Assembly (NCBI GenBank): GCA_020342235.1
Contig: CP073212.1
Span: 1,984,001-2,048,000, forward strand
Origin: Saccharomycopsis phalli
Lineage: Eukaryota > Ascomycota > Saccharomycetes > Ascoideales > Saccharomycopsidaceae
DNA: 64,000 nucleotides
Direction: 5' to 3'
The translations under genes were made by a program, and so were the position numbers. This document shows positions 48,671 through 58,666 of this stretch, one piece after another. The notes under the pieces were generated by a model, which did no database searches, was not told the DNA's origin, and saw only the letters and a program-made list of their open reading frames with translations. Each line of letters begins with the position of its first letter. Within the stretch, counting starts at the first letter, position 1.

Positions 48671-48768
48671 CGTTTAAATCTCTTTGTAAAGCGTGTCATC
48701 CTTATGCAGGGGCCATGCTAATCTTCTCTGTATTTGTAACAAATTGACCAAATGTCCCGAAGGACAAA
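48671..48768 (-). ncRNA. SNR6: U6 spliceosomal RNA
   Basis: About 98 nt on the minus strand. It starts with a short UUCG-capped hairpin GTCCTTCGGGAC, then ATTTGGTCAATTTG (A-box-like), the invariant ACAGAGA box, the AGC triad in GATTAGCATGG, CCCCTGCATAAGGATGACACGC (internal stem-loop) and ACAAAGAGATTTAAACG, followed by an eight-T terminator. The 5' stem is much shorter than in S. cerevisiae. Promoter: intragenic A-box plus the downstream B-box at 48558-48568. The exact 5' end is uncertain by a few nucleotides. Divergent from the SPC19-like gene about 90 bp away. Confidence 0.95.
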
Positions 48769-48858
48769 TGTTTTTTTTAAATTGCACTTTTCTTCCGTAT
48801 TGGGTTATGTGCGCTGGGGAATAGTTTTGAATGTTGATAATTTGTACATTGTAATGAC

Positions 48859-49458
48859 ATGGATGATAATCTAAAGATCTTGGAGGATTGCGTAACAAGT
48901 CTTAACAATTGTAAAGAGTCCTTATCTGGAGGAATTCTGAGTTTTAATAGGTTACTTTATCCCGAAGGAATTTCTGAGGAGGTTAATGAGTTTGAACGGC
49001 TAGCAAAGATACTTAGTCTTAAGAAAGTCTATAAGATATATCCTATCTCATATATCAATGAGCAGATTAACGACTACAATAATATTAAGAATAGCCAGAT
49101 ATTACAGGTGATTGAGACTTTGGAAAGATTAGTGGATGGAAAGCAGAAGCAGAAAGATAGTCATGTGAAAACTGTGGAGATGCTTCAAAAACGTTTGGAG
49201 AAATATAATAGTTATAATCGGAAGAGCAGATTAAGTGAAGGATTTAGCGAAGATCATCAGAAGGAAATTTCAAAACTTCAAGATCAGATTGATGAGTATC
49301 GCTTTCAAATTTCCAGATTGCAGTTACAAAAATTAAGGAAGTTGAATCAGGATGACCAACGAGAAGACAGTAGGGAAAACGGCAAGGAGAAAAGTGAAGA
49401 AAATGATGAACGTCAAATGAAAGTGGATTATGTTTCAAAAAGAGATAACGAAAGTTAA
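48859..49458 (+). CDS. SPC19: Spc19-like subunit of the DASH/Dam1 kinetochore complex
   Basis: 199 residues, no membrane segment. The N-terminal pattern LEDCVTSLNNCKESLSGGILSF, RLAKILSLKKVYKIYPISYINEQINDY (a hydrophobic-basic V/F-x-L-x-P block) and the following long coiled coil (VIETLERLV, MLQKRLEKYN, EISKLQDQIDEYRFQISRLQLQKLRKL) follow the layout of Spc19 (about 165 residues in S. cerevisiae). DASH rings couple kinetochores to microtubule plus ends. The C-terminus is a charged Glu/Arg/Asp tail. The assignment rests on pattern, so another small coiled-coil protein is possible. A+T-rich codon use, like its right-hand neighbours and unlike SSH1 or RIC1. Confidence 0.7.
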   Translation: MDDNLKILEDCVTSLNNCKESLSGGILSFNRLLYPEGISEEVNEFERLAKILSLKKVYKIYPISYINEQINDYNNIKNSQILQVIETLERLVDGKQKQKDSHVKTVEMLQKRLEKYNSYNRKSRLSEGFSEDHQKEISKLQDQIDEYRFQISRLQLQKLRKLNQDDQREDSRENGKEKSEENDERQMKVDYVSKRDNES

Positions 49459-49885
49459 TTCTCGGGGTAATGTTTGGAAATTTCATGAGTAAGGGTTTTA
49501 GTAATTGGTAAATATGTATAAAGTGAATGATATTGTTAGAGAAATGAACGGCTAATTTAGATTGTAATTGGACCAGTATTGAGAGTATGCTAAATATTTG
49601 ACGAAAGCCCTTGTTTAGCCATAGAATTATCAACTGTTTACTAAATTTATTCAATAGTTGCGAGTGCCAACAGGAAAGCTGGGCTCTTACATTGTCAATC
49701 TGATTTCTTGTGAACTGATGTCATTTTATCCCGTATAGTTAATCCCATTCAAGAATTATTTCATTTGAATTCAATTGTATAGTTTAATACAATCCAAGGT
49801 CCAGCACTCGTTTTCTAACTAGGTATTATGCATCCATCTCACCTGGATTTGGGCATACATGGTTCACTCAATCCTCAGAATGCTC
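49459..49885. other. Intergenic, no gene seen
   Basis: A+T-rich spacer. Only the Reb1-like site at 49886 near its right end stands out. Confidence 0.4.
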
Positions 49886-49892
49886 CGGGTAA
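49886..49892. promoter_or_regulatory. Reb1-like site upstream of the CofD-like gene
   Basis: CGGGTAA 41 bp before the ATG at 49933. Confidence 0.5.
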
Positions 49893-49932
49893 CGTATCTA
49901 TAATGGGCTTGTAATCAACAACACCATTTGGC

Positions 49933-51264
49933 ATGGTTCGAATAGCAGTGATTTCGGGAGGCACAGCGACTAATGCATTAGTAAAAGTGTTTGATCAGTT
50001 AGTTTATGTGGAAATAGTGACATTTATATTACCTATTTCCGATAATGGTGGCTCTTCTGCCGAGGTTTTACGGGTGTTTGGCGGAGCGGCTATAGGAGAC
50101 CTTCGATCACGAATCACAAAGTTAACGTGTTTAAAAGATAATGAGAACTCACGGCTAGGTAAGTTTTTCAGTTTCAGGTTGAGTGTCGACCAGAAGACTG
50201 CTTCTAAAGAGTGGAAAGACGTGCTCTGCAACATACATGAAATATGTGGGGTGATCCCCGACATGCCAACGAGGTACTTTATTTTGTTCATTTTAATTAA
50301 TTTGAACCGCATCATCACAGTGGACAAGCAGGGAGATTTTAATTTCCAAAATGCCTCTATTGGTAACTTATTTATGCTCGGACTACGCCTTGTGTTTGGC
50401 TACAACGTGAGCGAGTGTGCTGAGTTTTTTGTGCGGTTTGTTGGTATCAATGACAAGTACAGGGTTGCCCCTTCTATTTGCTGTAGGGACAAACGGTATA
50501 ATATTGCAGCATTACTTGAAAATGGAACTATCATAAAGGGTCAGTCTCAAATTTCACATCCCGCTGCCAGACCGGTGGTAAACAAATTGACAACGCCCAG
50601 CGACTTGGATTTAAGTGCTCTAAAGCTTGACGAGCCACAGTTGGTGTTCCAAAAGGATCACTGCGAACCCTTACCATCCCCAATTTGTAAAATTTTCTAC
50701 ACAACCGACAATTATATAGAGTATCAGCCAGAACTATATAGCGGGGCTCTGGCTGCGATTGAGAATTGTGACGTAGTCATTTATTCAATAGGATCACTAA
50801 TGACTAGTATTGTTCCTGTTTTGATCCAGAAGGGCACCGGAGAATCGATATTGGCAGGCCAAAAGAAAAAAGTCTTGTTATTAAACGGAAACCAGGATAG
50901 AGAAACAAACGGGCTTGATGCCTTTGGATTCGTGGCTCATGTTGTGAATTCATTATTGTACAGCTTGAATCACAAGACCCAGATGAATGCACCTGGTAAA
51001 AAGGGTTCTCTTGAGAAGATTTTGGAGTTGGAGAATAATTATTTAAGAAAAGATGGCTTAAATTTAGCATTGTCTGACTTCGTTACTCATATCTTTTACT
51101 TAGAGTGCTGCGATATCACAGTGAATACTAAAGAAATGGAGAAGTTGGGTATCAAATGTGTTGGTGTCAAGCCAGTGATTAAGCGGAAAAATGTCGATGT
51201 ACATTACCAGTATGACATGGAAGATTTACAGCGAAAATTGCAAAGGGTTTGTACGAAAGTATAG
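49933..51264 (+). CDS. CofD-like/YvcK-type protein (yeast YNL011C family)
   Basis: 443 residues, essentially the length of S. cerevisiae YNL011C. Seen: a nucleotide/sugar-phosphate-binding start IAVISGGTATNALVKVF (GG-T-x-N motif), ILPISDNGGSSAEVLRVFGG, AIGDLRSRITKL, NASIGNLFMLGLRL and a C-terminal GIKCVGVKPV. These are the conserved blocks of the 2-phospho-L-lactate transferase/YvcK superfamily (UPF0052). Bacterial YvcK controls cell shape and carbon metabolism; the substrate of the fungal branch is not established, so I assign no reaction. No membrane segment or targeting signal is seen. ATG at 49933. Confidence 0.85.
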   Translation: MVRIAVISGGTATNALVKVFDQLVYVEIVTFILPISDNGGSSAEVLRVFGGAAIGDLRSRITKLTCLKDNENSRLGKFFSFRLSVDQKTASKEWKDVLCNIHEICGVIPDMPTRYFILFILINLNRIITVDKQGDFNFQNASIGNLFMLGLRLVFGYNVSECAEFFVRFVGINDKYRVAPSICCRDKRYNIAALLENGTIIKGQSQISHPAARPVVNKLTTPSDLDLSALKLDEPQLVFQKDHCEPLPSPICKIFYTTDNYIEYQPELYSGALAAIENCDVVIYSIGSLMTSIVPVLIQKGTGESILAGQKKKVLLLNGNQDRETNGLDAFGFVAHVVNSLLYSLNHKTQMNAPGKKGSLEKILELENNYLRKDGLNLALSDFVTHIFYLECCDITVNTKEMEKLGIKCVGVKPVIKRKNVDVHYQYDMEDLQRKLQRVCTKV

Positions 51265-51569
51265 GGAATCATCGTGGTACCACATTATGGATTGGTATAG
51301 AGGTCCAGTGTTTGCACGATGGGATACTGCTAAATAAGTACCATGACCATTCCTTTGCGTGTTATAATGGAAGGTGAGGATGACGTAAGAAGTTAGCATT
51401 ACTGAGCCTTTTATATAATTATATTTGGTGAAAATGATACAATAGCATGCATGCATTTGGCTTGCTAGTTATAGATGGTATGGATATTAAAAAAAGATTA
51501 GTTTCCAGGGTATATTTGGATGGTTTAATGTGATACTGATTCGTGGAATATACAAAATGTTGCTATCAA

Positions 51570-51992
51570 GACACAATTTGGTTTAAATTACAATCCCAAG
51601 AGCTTCCTATACGAGGATTCCGGCATTCTTTCACCTACCATGCTACATTTTAGAGTCATTCTGGTTCCAGGAAATAATAGGCACTAGCCGATTCCGGCCT
51701 GCCTCTTTAAAATGAAAAGCGGTGCTCAAACTCATTTTATTCGTTATTGCTTAGCAGCTAATGCCTCCTTTTCAATAACACAAGAATGTCTGCCAGGCAC
51801 TTGTCGCAAAACACCCACGGTTCTAGAGTCATTCCTCTTCAGCCCAAGTCAAAAAGTCTTTCACTATGAGCAGTATTTATGGTACTTTTACAGCGACACC
51901 ATTTCTAGATTTTTAGGCGTCGAAAGATCAACCTCCTTTGCAGATGCCTAGTATAAATATAGACTATAAATAAATAATAATGATAATAATTG
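51570..51992 (+). mobile_element. LINE-like family B copy, decayed
   Basis: Starts near AAATTACAATCCCAAGAGC, which aligns with GATTACAATCCAAAGTGC of the 29.8-kb copy, and ends GATGCCTAGTATAAATATAG with a TAAATAAATAATAATGATAA tail. Reading frames are broken. Confidence 0.6.
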
Positions 51993-52247
51993 GATACTTG
52001 TGTTGGATTAAGTAGGTTGAATATAGTTAGTGCAACCACAGTACTTTTCCCGATTCTTTTCGGAGTGATACATCAGATCAAAGGTAGAATTGTGATACAA
52101 TTTCCATTCTTATTTGCTTTTGAAATATACTCCTGCGGATTCCACCTCCATATATTACAGCCTTAGGAATATACTATGTGCCCGGTTACGGTGTTGCGTC
52201 ACATGACCAGAATATAAGATTAGATGGATAAATGAATCCACCAAGAC

Positions 52248-52925
52248 ATGTACCGTATTATGATACGCCGGCTCTTTTCAATAAAGCAATGTGTGCCGAT
52301 TAATATATATGCGGATGGGAGTTCACTTAGTAATGGCAGCGCGGTTTCGTCTGGTGGGTGTGGAATATTTTTCAAAGAGTACAAGAAGACCTACAAGTAT
52401 AAGCTAGGGATTGGTACCACCAACCAACGAGCAGAATTGTACGCTATCTTTCACGCGTTGGAGTTGATTGAGAAAGATATTGGAGGATATATTACTCGAG
52501 GTGATCTGGTTCCACGGTTCATTATCCATACTGATCTGATGTATGCCATTAATTGTGTAGGAAAGTGGGCAGTTGGGTGGTTGAAAAATAACTGGAAGAA
52601 TGCTCGTAAGCAACCGGTGAAGAACCGGGAGATTATTGAACTGTGTTTAAATTATTTGACAAAGCTTCGTACTCTCGTGGATTCTCAAGTCGTTGAATTT
52701 ATGTATGTTCCAGGCCATAGTGGTGATGATGGAAATGATATTGCGGACAAAGTAGCAAAACAAGCTGCAAAAGAGTCGGCAAAGGATTCGGCAAAAGATT
52801 CGGCAAAAGATTCGGCAAAAGAATTGACAAAAGAGTTAACAAAAGATTCGGCAAAAGATTCGGCAAAAGAATTGACAAAAGAGTTGACAAAAGAGTTGAT
52901 AAAAGAGTCTATGGAGAGTATGTGA
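52248..52925 (+). CDS. Ribonuclease H1 with a repetitive C-terminal tail
   Basis: 225 residues. RNase H1 degrades RNA in RNA-DNA hybrids. The catalytic set is complete: D23 (YADGSS), E63 (NQRAELYAI), D96 (IHTDLMYA), D164 (GNDIADKVA), with H157 in VPGHSGDDGN. The domain fills residues 18-170. An N-terminal hybrid-binding domain, usual in eukaryotic RNase H1, is missing. Instead the protein begins MYRIMIRRLFSIKQ, a plausible short mitochondrial presequence. The last 50 residues are tandem AKDS and TKEL units from a 12-bp minisatellite. Could be a mitochondrial RNase H1 or one derived from a retroelement domain; the intact frame argues for a host gene. Confidence 0.85.
   Translation: MYRIMIRRLFSIKQCVPINIYADGSSLSNGSAVSSGGCGIFFKEYKKTYKYKLGIGTTNQRAELYAIFHALELIEKDIGGYITRGDLVPRFIIHTDLMYAINCVGKWAVGWLKNNWKNARKQPVKNREIIELCLNYLTKLRTLVDSQVVEFMYVPGHSGDDGNDIADKVAKQAAKESAKDSAKDSAKDSAKELTKELTKDSAKDSAKELTKELTKELIKESMESM
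52760..52915 (+). repeat. Coding minisatellite of the RNase H gene
   Basis: About 12 units of 12 bp, GCAAAAGATTCG / ACAAAAGAGTTG, keeping the frame. Confidence 0.85.
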
Positions 52926-53403
52926 GTTTGAGGGATGCTACTTTTCTGTTGATGGCTTAGTAGGTAGCTTAGCCACTGGTATTCCAAGACTCAATAATGT
53001 ATTGAGGTCACGTGCCGAGTGCATTGCAGTGTCAATATAATTGGTAGTTGCAATTACGACATCTTTTAAAAGTGTTGAGTAACATTTGGCTGGTTCCATT
53101 CTGTGGTATAACAAGATCGTGACTCGTTGACATATCTCATTTATATAATCATTGAGAGTAACCTATGGTAGCCCGACATGCCGCTTTATTATTTGCTAAT
53201 AGTGACCAGGTGTGATCTTTGCACGAAATAAAACTATTTTTGCTAGAGTATCTAATGTAGCTAAAATCTTGTTCAGAACATTTTTACTACAAGTCGCATA
53301 TTCTGATCTTACATAGGACATTCCAAAGTACAATATATACACACATGTGATATCCAACTTACGTCCAATTCTAACATACAATATACATATCCAATTGCCA
53401 CAT
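52926..53403. other. Intergenic, convergent 3' ends
   Basis: One CACGTG at about 53009. No gene or repeat supported. Confidence 0.4.
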
Positions 53404-54096
53404 TTATAACTTATATTTAAATGGAATGTTATCCAATACAATCTGAGCATTCAACCGATCTGGTGAAGTGTCCACGAATGTCTTCTTTGGAGCATCTCCT
53501 TCCCCACCTTCTTCGTGCTCAATTTCATGTTCATGGTGCAATAACTCGTGCTCAAGATCCTCCTTATGTTGCACATTAACATCTGGATCATTTTCAGAAT
53601 GGTGCTCAAGCCAGTGGTGAATCTCGTACTCATATTCAAAGTCCCCATGATGACCAACGCCAACACCCATATCTGGAAGTTCACCACCGTTTTTTGAAAA
53701 CTGTCGCCACTCATCCAAAGTAATTTGCCCATCACGATTATAGTCCACCAAATTTAATACCTTGTTGACAATATCTGTCTTGGTGGCCTCGGTGATTCCC
53801 TCAGAGTCATCATGTGACCCCATGCCGTCTCCCTTACCTACAACTTCCGTTCGTAACAATCCATACATGTTCAAGATATCTTCTCGTGTAATCACGTCTT
53901 TATTCCCTGAAACATGGAGCTTAAACACAGAATCAGCGTCATAGTCATCCAACCCATGCTCAGATTTCATGTGCCATTTCTCCCAGGAAACACCAGCCGG
54001 TGGTCTTTCCTTCAAATTCGTGCCGACTTTCAAGGCTTCTTCTTGAGAATGACAAAGAACGCCGCAAATCGCTCCAAAAAATACTACTCCTCGCAT
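53404..54096 (-). CDS. SSP120: Ssp120-like EF-hand protein of the secretory pathway
   Basis: 230 residues. Signal peptide MRGVVFFGAICGVLCHS; then PPAGVSWEKWHMKSEHGLDDYD, an EF-hand-like unit (about 50-75), the GKGDGMGSHDDSE block, a canonical EF hand DYNRDGQITLDEW (about 118-130), DMGVGVGHHGDFEYEYEIHHW, and HKEDLEHELLHHEHEIEHEE. This order matches yeast Ssp120, a lumenal calcium-binding protein that works with the cargo receptor Emp47. The C-terminus (FKYKL) has no HDEL-type retention signal, as in Ssp120. Two CACGTG sites lie 53-71 bp upstream of the ATG at 54096. Confidence 0.93.
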   Translation of the reverse strand: MRGVVFFGAICGVLCHSQEEALKVGTNLKERPPAGVSWEKWHMKSEHGLDDYDADSVFKLHVSGNKDVITREDILNMYGLLRTEVVGKGDGMGSHDDSEGITEATKTDIVNKVLNLVDYNRDGQITLDEWRQFSKNGGELPDMGVGVGHHGDFEYEYEIHHWLEHHSENDPDVNVQHKEDLEHELLHHEHEIEHEEGGEGDAPKKTFVDTSPDRLNAQIVLDNIPFKYKL

Positions 54097-54639
54097 AATG
54101 TTTCTCCTGTTGGTTGCTACGTAACCTCAAAAACAGAAATTCATTATGCACGTGATATAATCACGTGTCATTATCCAGGGGTAAGACTGAAATGCTGGCG
54201 AAACCCCAACAGAGTAGAATTAGTCAAACAAAACAGTAACATAAAATTGGTAGTTATTCCATATCACCCGATCAGGGATTTTAGTACTGTAGTCGTAACA
54301 TCAACCATAGCTATGTCTGTATTTTAGTATTATTTTCAGTTAAAGCACAAAATTCAAATCCAATTGAAAAGCCATTTGACTCTTTTATAGAAAATGTGTA
54401 AATTATGACAGTATTCCAGCTTATAGGTACCTCTCTTACTTAAAGATACCTCTGTAAGCTCACTGGTAAATTTAATCGATGTTGCAAACTGTATTTTTAG
54501 TATTCATGATTCTTCTTTTAACAAATTATTTTACATAATGATCTGATTTATTATATTATAACACACTCTCCTAATAAAGAATCAAGTCAATACTTATTAT
54601 GCATTTTTGCGTGGTACAGTCAGCGTTCACAGGGCGAAT

Positions 54640-54667
54640 CACGTGTATATGACATTCAAGTCACGTG
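54640..54667. promoter_or_regulatory. Two CACGTG sites upstream of the phospholipase gene
   Basis: AATCACGTGTATATGACATT, and again TCACGTGTGTATGATAT, 22 bp apart; the second is followed by a TATA-like GATATAAATAG and lies 41 bp before the ATG. Confidence 0.5.
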
Positions 54668-54707
54668 TGTATGATATAAATAGGCGCCTGCGGGTTTGTG
54701 ATTTGAC

Positions 54708-56837
54708 ATGTTGGTAATAATCCTTTTGGTGGTACTTTTGGTGAACGCCAAAATACCGATGAATTATTCACCATATTCACTATTGTGTCCTAGTGAGTCG
54801 ATGATCCGTGTAGCTGACGTATGTGATTTCATTGCCATTTTTAAGTTCTTGTGATTGGTTGTCATCTACTAATTCCAGCAAAGTTTGAATGACCATGAGC
54901 AGGCATACATGGAACATCGAAAGACACTTACTGAGAGATCATTACTAAAGTTTTTATTGCGAGTTCATTTAGACAATAACTTTGATGCTATAGACTTCAT
55001 GAGCCGAAAGAGCCAGCAGTTAACTATAGCATTGGCTATAAGTGGTGGTGGGTACCGGTCGATGCTCAATGCTGGCGGAGCACTAGCTGCATTTGATGAG
55101 AGGACGGCAAACAGTACAAAAGATGGTCATTTGGGTGGCATTTTACAGAGTTGTGGGTACATTTCTGGGGTTTCTGGGGGAAGCTGGTTGGTTAGTTCAT
55201 TGTTGATGAATGATTTTCAGCCAGTGATGAATCTTGTAGGTGATGCATGGGACTTCAAAGAGCCGTTGTTACATGGGATACCTGATTTGGACTATGACTC
55301 AAGGAAGCAGAGTTTGAAGGAAATCATGAAAAGAGAAATTTTAATGGATCATATCTCAGTAGAAAAGCGGGATACTTCAAACAAAAAAAGTTCATCGAGG
55401 AATGGGTCAATGCGAAAGAAGATTGAAACTTTTGTTAAAAGCTTCCAAAAACTGTCCATGTCAGAATCCATGCGTGTGTTATCAGCCAGCAGTGATTCTG
55501 GAATTGACAGTCCAAAATGGGTTAGTGTGGCAAAATTTTACAAATCACTTCACAGCGAGGTCCAGGCTAAAAAAAGGCTAGGATTCCGCGTTACATTAAC
55601 AGATTACTGGGCACGTGCATTATCACGGCGATTGTACCCCAAAAAAACACATTTCAAGAACATACATTCGAACACGTTCTCCGACGTTCGTTACAGAAGC
55701 TGTTTCCGTGATTTCAATGTACCTTTTCCAATAATTATTGCAAATTTGTGCTGGCCAGATAATTTCTTGTCAAGAAATAGTACTACCTCGCAGATATTTG
55801 AATTTACACCCTATGAGGCAGGTTCCTGGGACAGTTACCTAAATGCATTTATGAATATCAAGTACTTGGGCACGGCAATGTACAATGGGAAGCCATTATA
55901 TCATACCAATAGCAATAAGTCCATGTGTATCTCTGGTTTGGATAATATTGGGTTTCTCGCTGCCACTTCCTCATCATTGTTTAACAAGATGCTTCTTTAT
56001 GTGTGGAAATCTATGGCTAGTGCAACTCGGAAAACCGCAAATGTCATGGGCGTTCTATTATACTTGTTTGGATTTGGAGACAGTGAGCTCAACTCACGAA
56101 AGCTCATGTACCATCCCGACCTAGCTCTTATTGCTCCAAATCCGTTCTATGGATATAACGGATCCAAGGCAGAAATAGAAATCACACAATCTCCGCATTT
56201 GTTTCTTGTTGATGGTGGAGAAGATGATCAGAATATTCCTTTCCACCCATTTCTCCAATACTCAAGAAACGTTGACATCATAATTGCCATTGACTCTACT
56301 TCGGATATGGAAAATTTCCCTAATGGCAAGTCGTTACGAGCAACTTTTAACAGGTATCAATTCATGAAAAGCAACGATTACCAGCTTGTCAAAGATGGGA
56401 ACTTGATCACCTATAATCCCTTCCCCCGCGTTCCTACTGCAGATAAAATGTCATTTCAAAAACCAAGCTTCTTTGGCTGCGACTTGAAATCATATCCACA
56501 AAGAAAAGATACGCTTAACAAATCAGATGCTTCTGTATTATTCACTAGCTTTCCGCCACTCATTGTTTATTTCCCAAACACTATCCACACGTTCCCTTCT
56601 AATACTTCTACTTTCAAACTTTCCTATAATTCCACCGAGTTGTCTGGTATGATAAATAATGGCTATAATGCTGTTACAATGCGAAATTCTAGTTATTTTT
56701 CCAAGTGTTTGACCTGTGCCATTCTCAAGCGTGAGTTCGACCGAATTAATTATGGCCTTAACAAAAATTATTCAAACCTCACATTTACGGTTCCAAAAGT
56801 ATGCTACACGTGCTACAAAGAATTTTGCTATAATTAG
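54708..56837 (+). CDS. Secreted phospholipase B / lysophospholipase (two exons)
   Basis: Exon 1 54708-54818, intron 54819-54878 (60 nt, GTATGT...CTACTAATTCCAG), exon 2 54879-56837; 689 residues. Exon 1 supplies the signal peptide (MLVIILLVVLLVNA) and the conserved CP segment; without it the protein would lack secretion. Fungal PLB removes both acyl chains from glycerophospholipids at the cell surface. Seen: ISGGGYRSMLNAGGALAAFD (oxyanion loop), the nucleophile serine in GVSGGSW (about S136), and the catalytic aspartate in LVDGGEDDQNIPFHP. Cysteines cluster at the end (CLTCAIL, CYTCYKEFCY). No GPI signal is seen, so probably secreted. A paired-cysteine ending is usual; codon use is A+T-rich. 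Confidence 0.92.
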
Positions 56838-56941
56838 AATCCTGATAGATAGAATATGTTGTGGTTCAGTCTAAACCTACAAACCACTAATGAGCTAAGT
56901 ATGTAACTGCAGTAACCCAGGGGCTTAATCCTGGTATCAGA

Positions 56942-57551
56942 AGGCGTACCTAGTGTAGTCTCTTCTCCAATGGGGGCATTGCACTGGTGCGTGAATAAAT
57001 AATAAGTAGTTGTAGTGAGTTCAAGAATGTACGCAGGTAATAGCAGTTATGCCAAGCTATGTATATATTTTTGAACTAAAGATCATTATATCCATATTAC
57101 TATCTTTTTATACCCGTATCTTTCACATATACGTATCCGTAATGTGAAGGCGGAGCCATCCTATTTGTAGGTATGGTGTAACCAGGAAGGTGCACTTCCC
57201 TGGTTAGGAGAAATGATCCATCCGGTTAGAGACCCTGGCTGTGTATATTCACGTGATATGAATAACACCCGGGTTATGTGTGCACGTGAGAGGCATGAAG
57301 CCCTGGTCAGGGGTGGTTATAAATATACAGAAGCATCCTGGATGAGGATACGCAAGGTTACGGTCATGAATATTGTAAGCACTTGTACATACAAATGTGG
57401 AAGTTATGGTACCTTAGGCATCATAATGCTTATAACCACGAGTAGATCGGATCTAGCCAGTTACATATGGATCGACATTCTTGCTTCCTGTGTTGCCTCG
57501 TCCGCGCATCACGTGCCGTGTTTTTTTTATGTTATACTGCGTATGATGTCA
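56942..57551 (-). mobile_element. Copia-type solo LTR, interrupted by another LTR
   Basis: About 316 bp of LTR in two pieces (56942-57176 and 57471-57551 plus one copy of TATGG). Same family as the LTR of the copia element at the right edge: ends like TGATGTCATACGCAGTAT and CTAGGTACGCC, a TATA-like TATAAAAAGATAGTA and the GAGACTACACTAGG end. An LTR-D solo copy is inserted in it. Confidence 0.75.
57177..57465 (+). mobile_element. Solo LTR, family D, 5-bp target duplication TATGG
   Basis: 289 bp, TGTAACCAGGAAGG...GATCTAGCCAGTTACA, flanked by TATGG at 57172-57176 and 57466-57470. Has a GGTTATAAATATACAG promoter-like box. Same family as 58318-58584, which is inverted. The 120-codon frame here is not a gene. 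Confidence 0.9.
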
Positions 57552-58317
57552 TTCGATGACGGGCCTCGAGTTTAGGGGGTCACTTTAAGTTGATGGTGGT
57601 AGTTTTTGGCAAAAGTATCAGTGGGTAACATTTTTGTATTGATTACAGTTCACTAGTTACTGCCGTAATATATGTATAATATATAAAAATTTGCTCTTCA
57701 ATTTAGTGGACCTCCTGTCTCTTAAATATTGATTACATGTCTCAGACATTTGATATCCACTCATCCTGAATTCTGAGATACTTGGTTATTATTGCTTTCT
57801 GGTCAACACAGACTGTTCAGTATACACGAAGTATGCACATCATTAGATATTATAAGCGTTATAATGAAGAGGCCAAACTAATTTCTTTAAAAATTCAATA
57901 ATTATCAATATAGAATATTGACAATCAAAAGATATAAGCTGTATAGTTATCTCAGAAAATATCTCCTATAGTATAGCAACTAGCATACAAACTGGTAAAA
58001 TAGCTAAAATATATTCATTTGACTATTCAAAAGGGAAAGTTCTAATTTTCTAAAAGGATAATAAGGAAGAGCTGGGACACAAAAATATTAGGGTAAATCT
58101 TCTTGATTACATTTCCCTTGCTATTTATATTCTCTCAGAAGCGGAGTTATCTCCAGGATTAAGAACTGCCCCAAATCATTTATGGAAATTCCTTGATTAC
58201 TCTAAACCTTCTGCACTGCTGTGTTTGATCATGATCCTTAAGCACCATGAGCAACATTATATGCTCACGAGATTAACACGTGAATAATGTAAACAATATT
58301 TTATCGTTACAAAAAAT
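57552..58317. other. Intergenic, remnants of further retroelements likely
   Basis: A+T-rich, no gene. Near 58260-58310 is TTATCGTTACA, like the end of an LTR-F copy. Confidence 0.4.
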
Positions 58318-58584
58318 TGTAACCGGGTAGATCCAAATCTACTCACTATTATACTGATTATGATGAATAAGATACTAATGATTTCTTATCTGCATATATA
58401 AGTGCTTAACATTGACTATGATCGTAATCTTGCGTGTCCTCCTCCAGGATCGTCCTGTATATTTATTAACACACTAACCAGGGCTTCATCTCAGAACACG
58501 TGTATGTATCGCCCGGGCTTCTAACCGTTCATAGCACTTTCGCCTAACCACGGTAATACACCTCTACCTACCTACCTGGTTACA
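58318..58584 (-). mobile_element. Solo LTR, family D, 5-bp target duplication AAAAT
   Basis: 267 bp. The minus strand starts TGTAACCAGGTAGGTAGG and ends GGATCTACCCGGTTACA. Flanked by AAAAT at 58313-58317 and 58585-58589. Confidence 0.88.
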
Positions 58585-58588
58585 AAAA

Positions 58589-58660
58589 TGTAACGAGAAA
58601 AGGTCAGAGCGGCCATTCACGTGAAATGAGCACGTGCCACCGAAGGAGATGGACTGTCAT
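58589..58660 (+). mobile_element. LTR-F fragment
   Basis: TGTAACGAGAAAAGGTCAGA followed by CACGTGAAATGAGCACGTG, matching the first 70 bp of LTR-F at 60034 and 60945; cut off by the family B LINE copy. Confidence 0.65.
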
Positions 58661-58666
58661 GAGATT

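Noticed and set aside
57213-57575. 120-codon plus-strand frame
   Set aside because: It lies across the junction of a solo LTR-D (with TATGG duplication) and a copia LTR, so it is a chance frame in LTR DNA.
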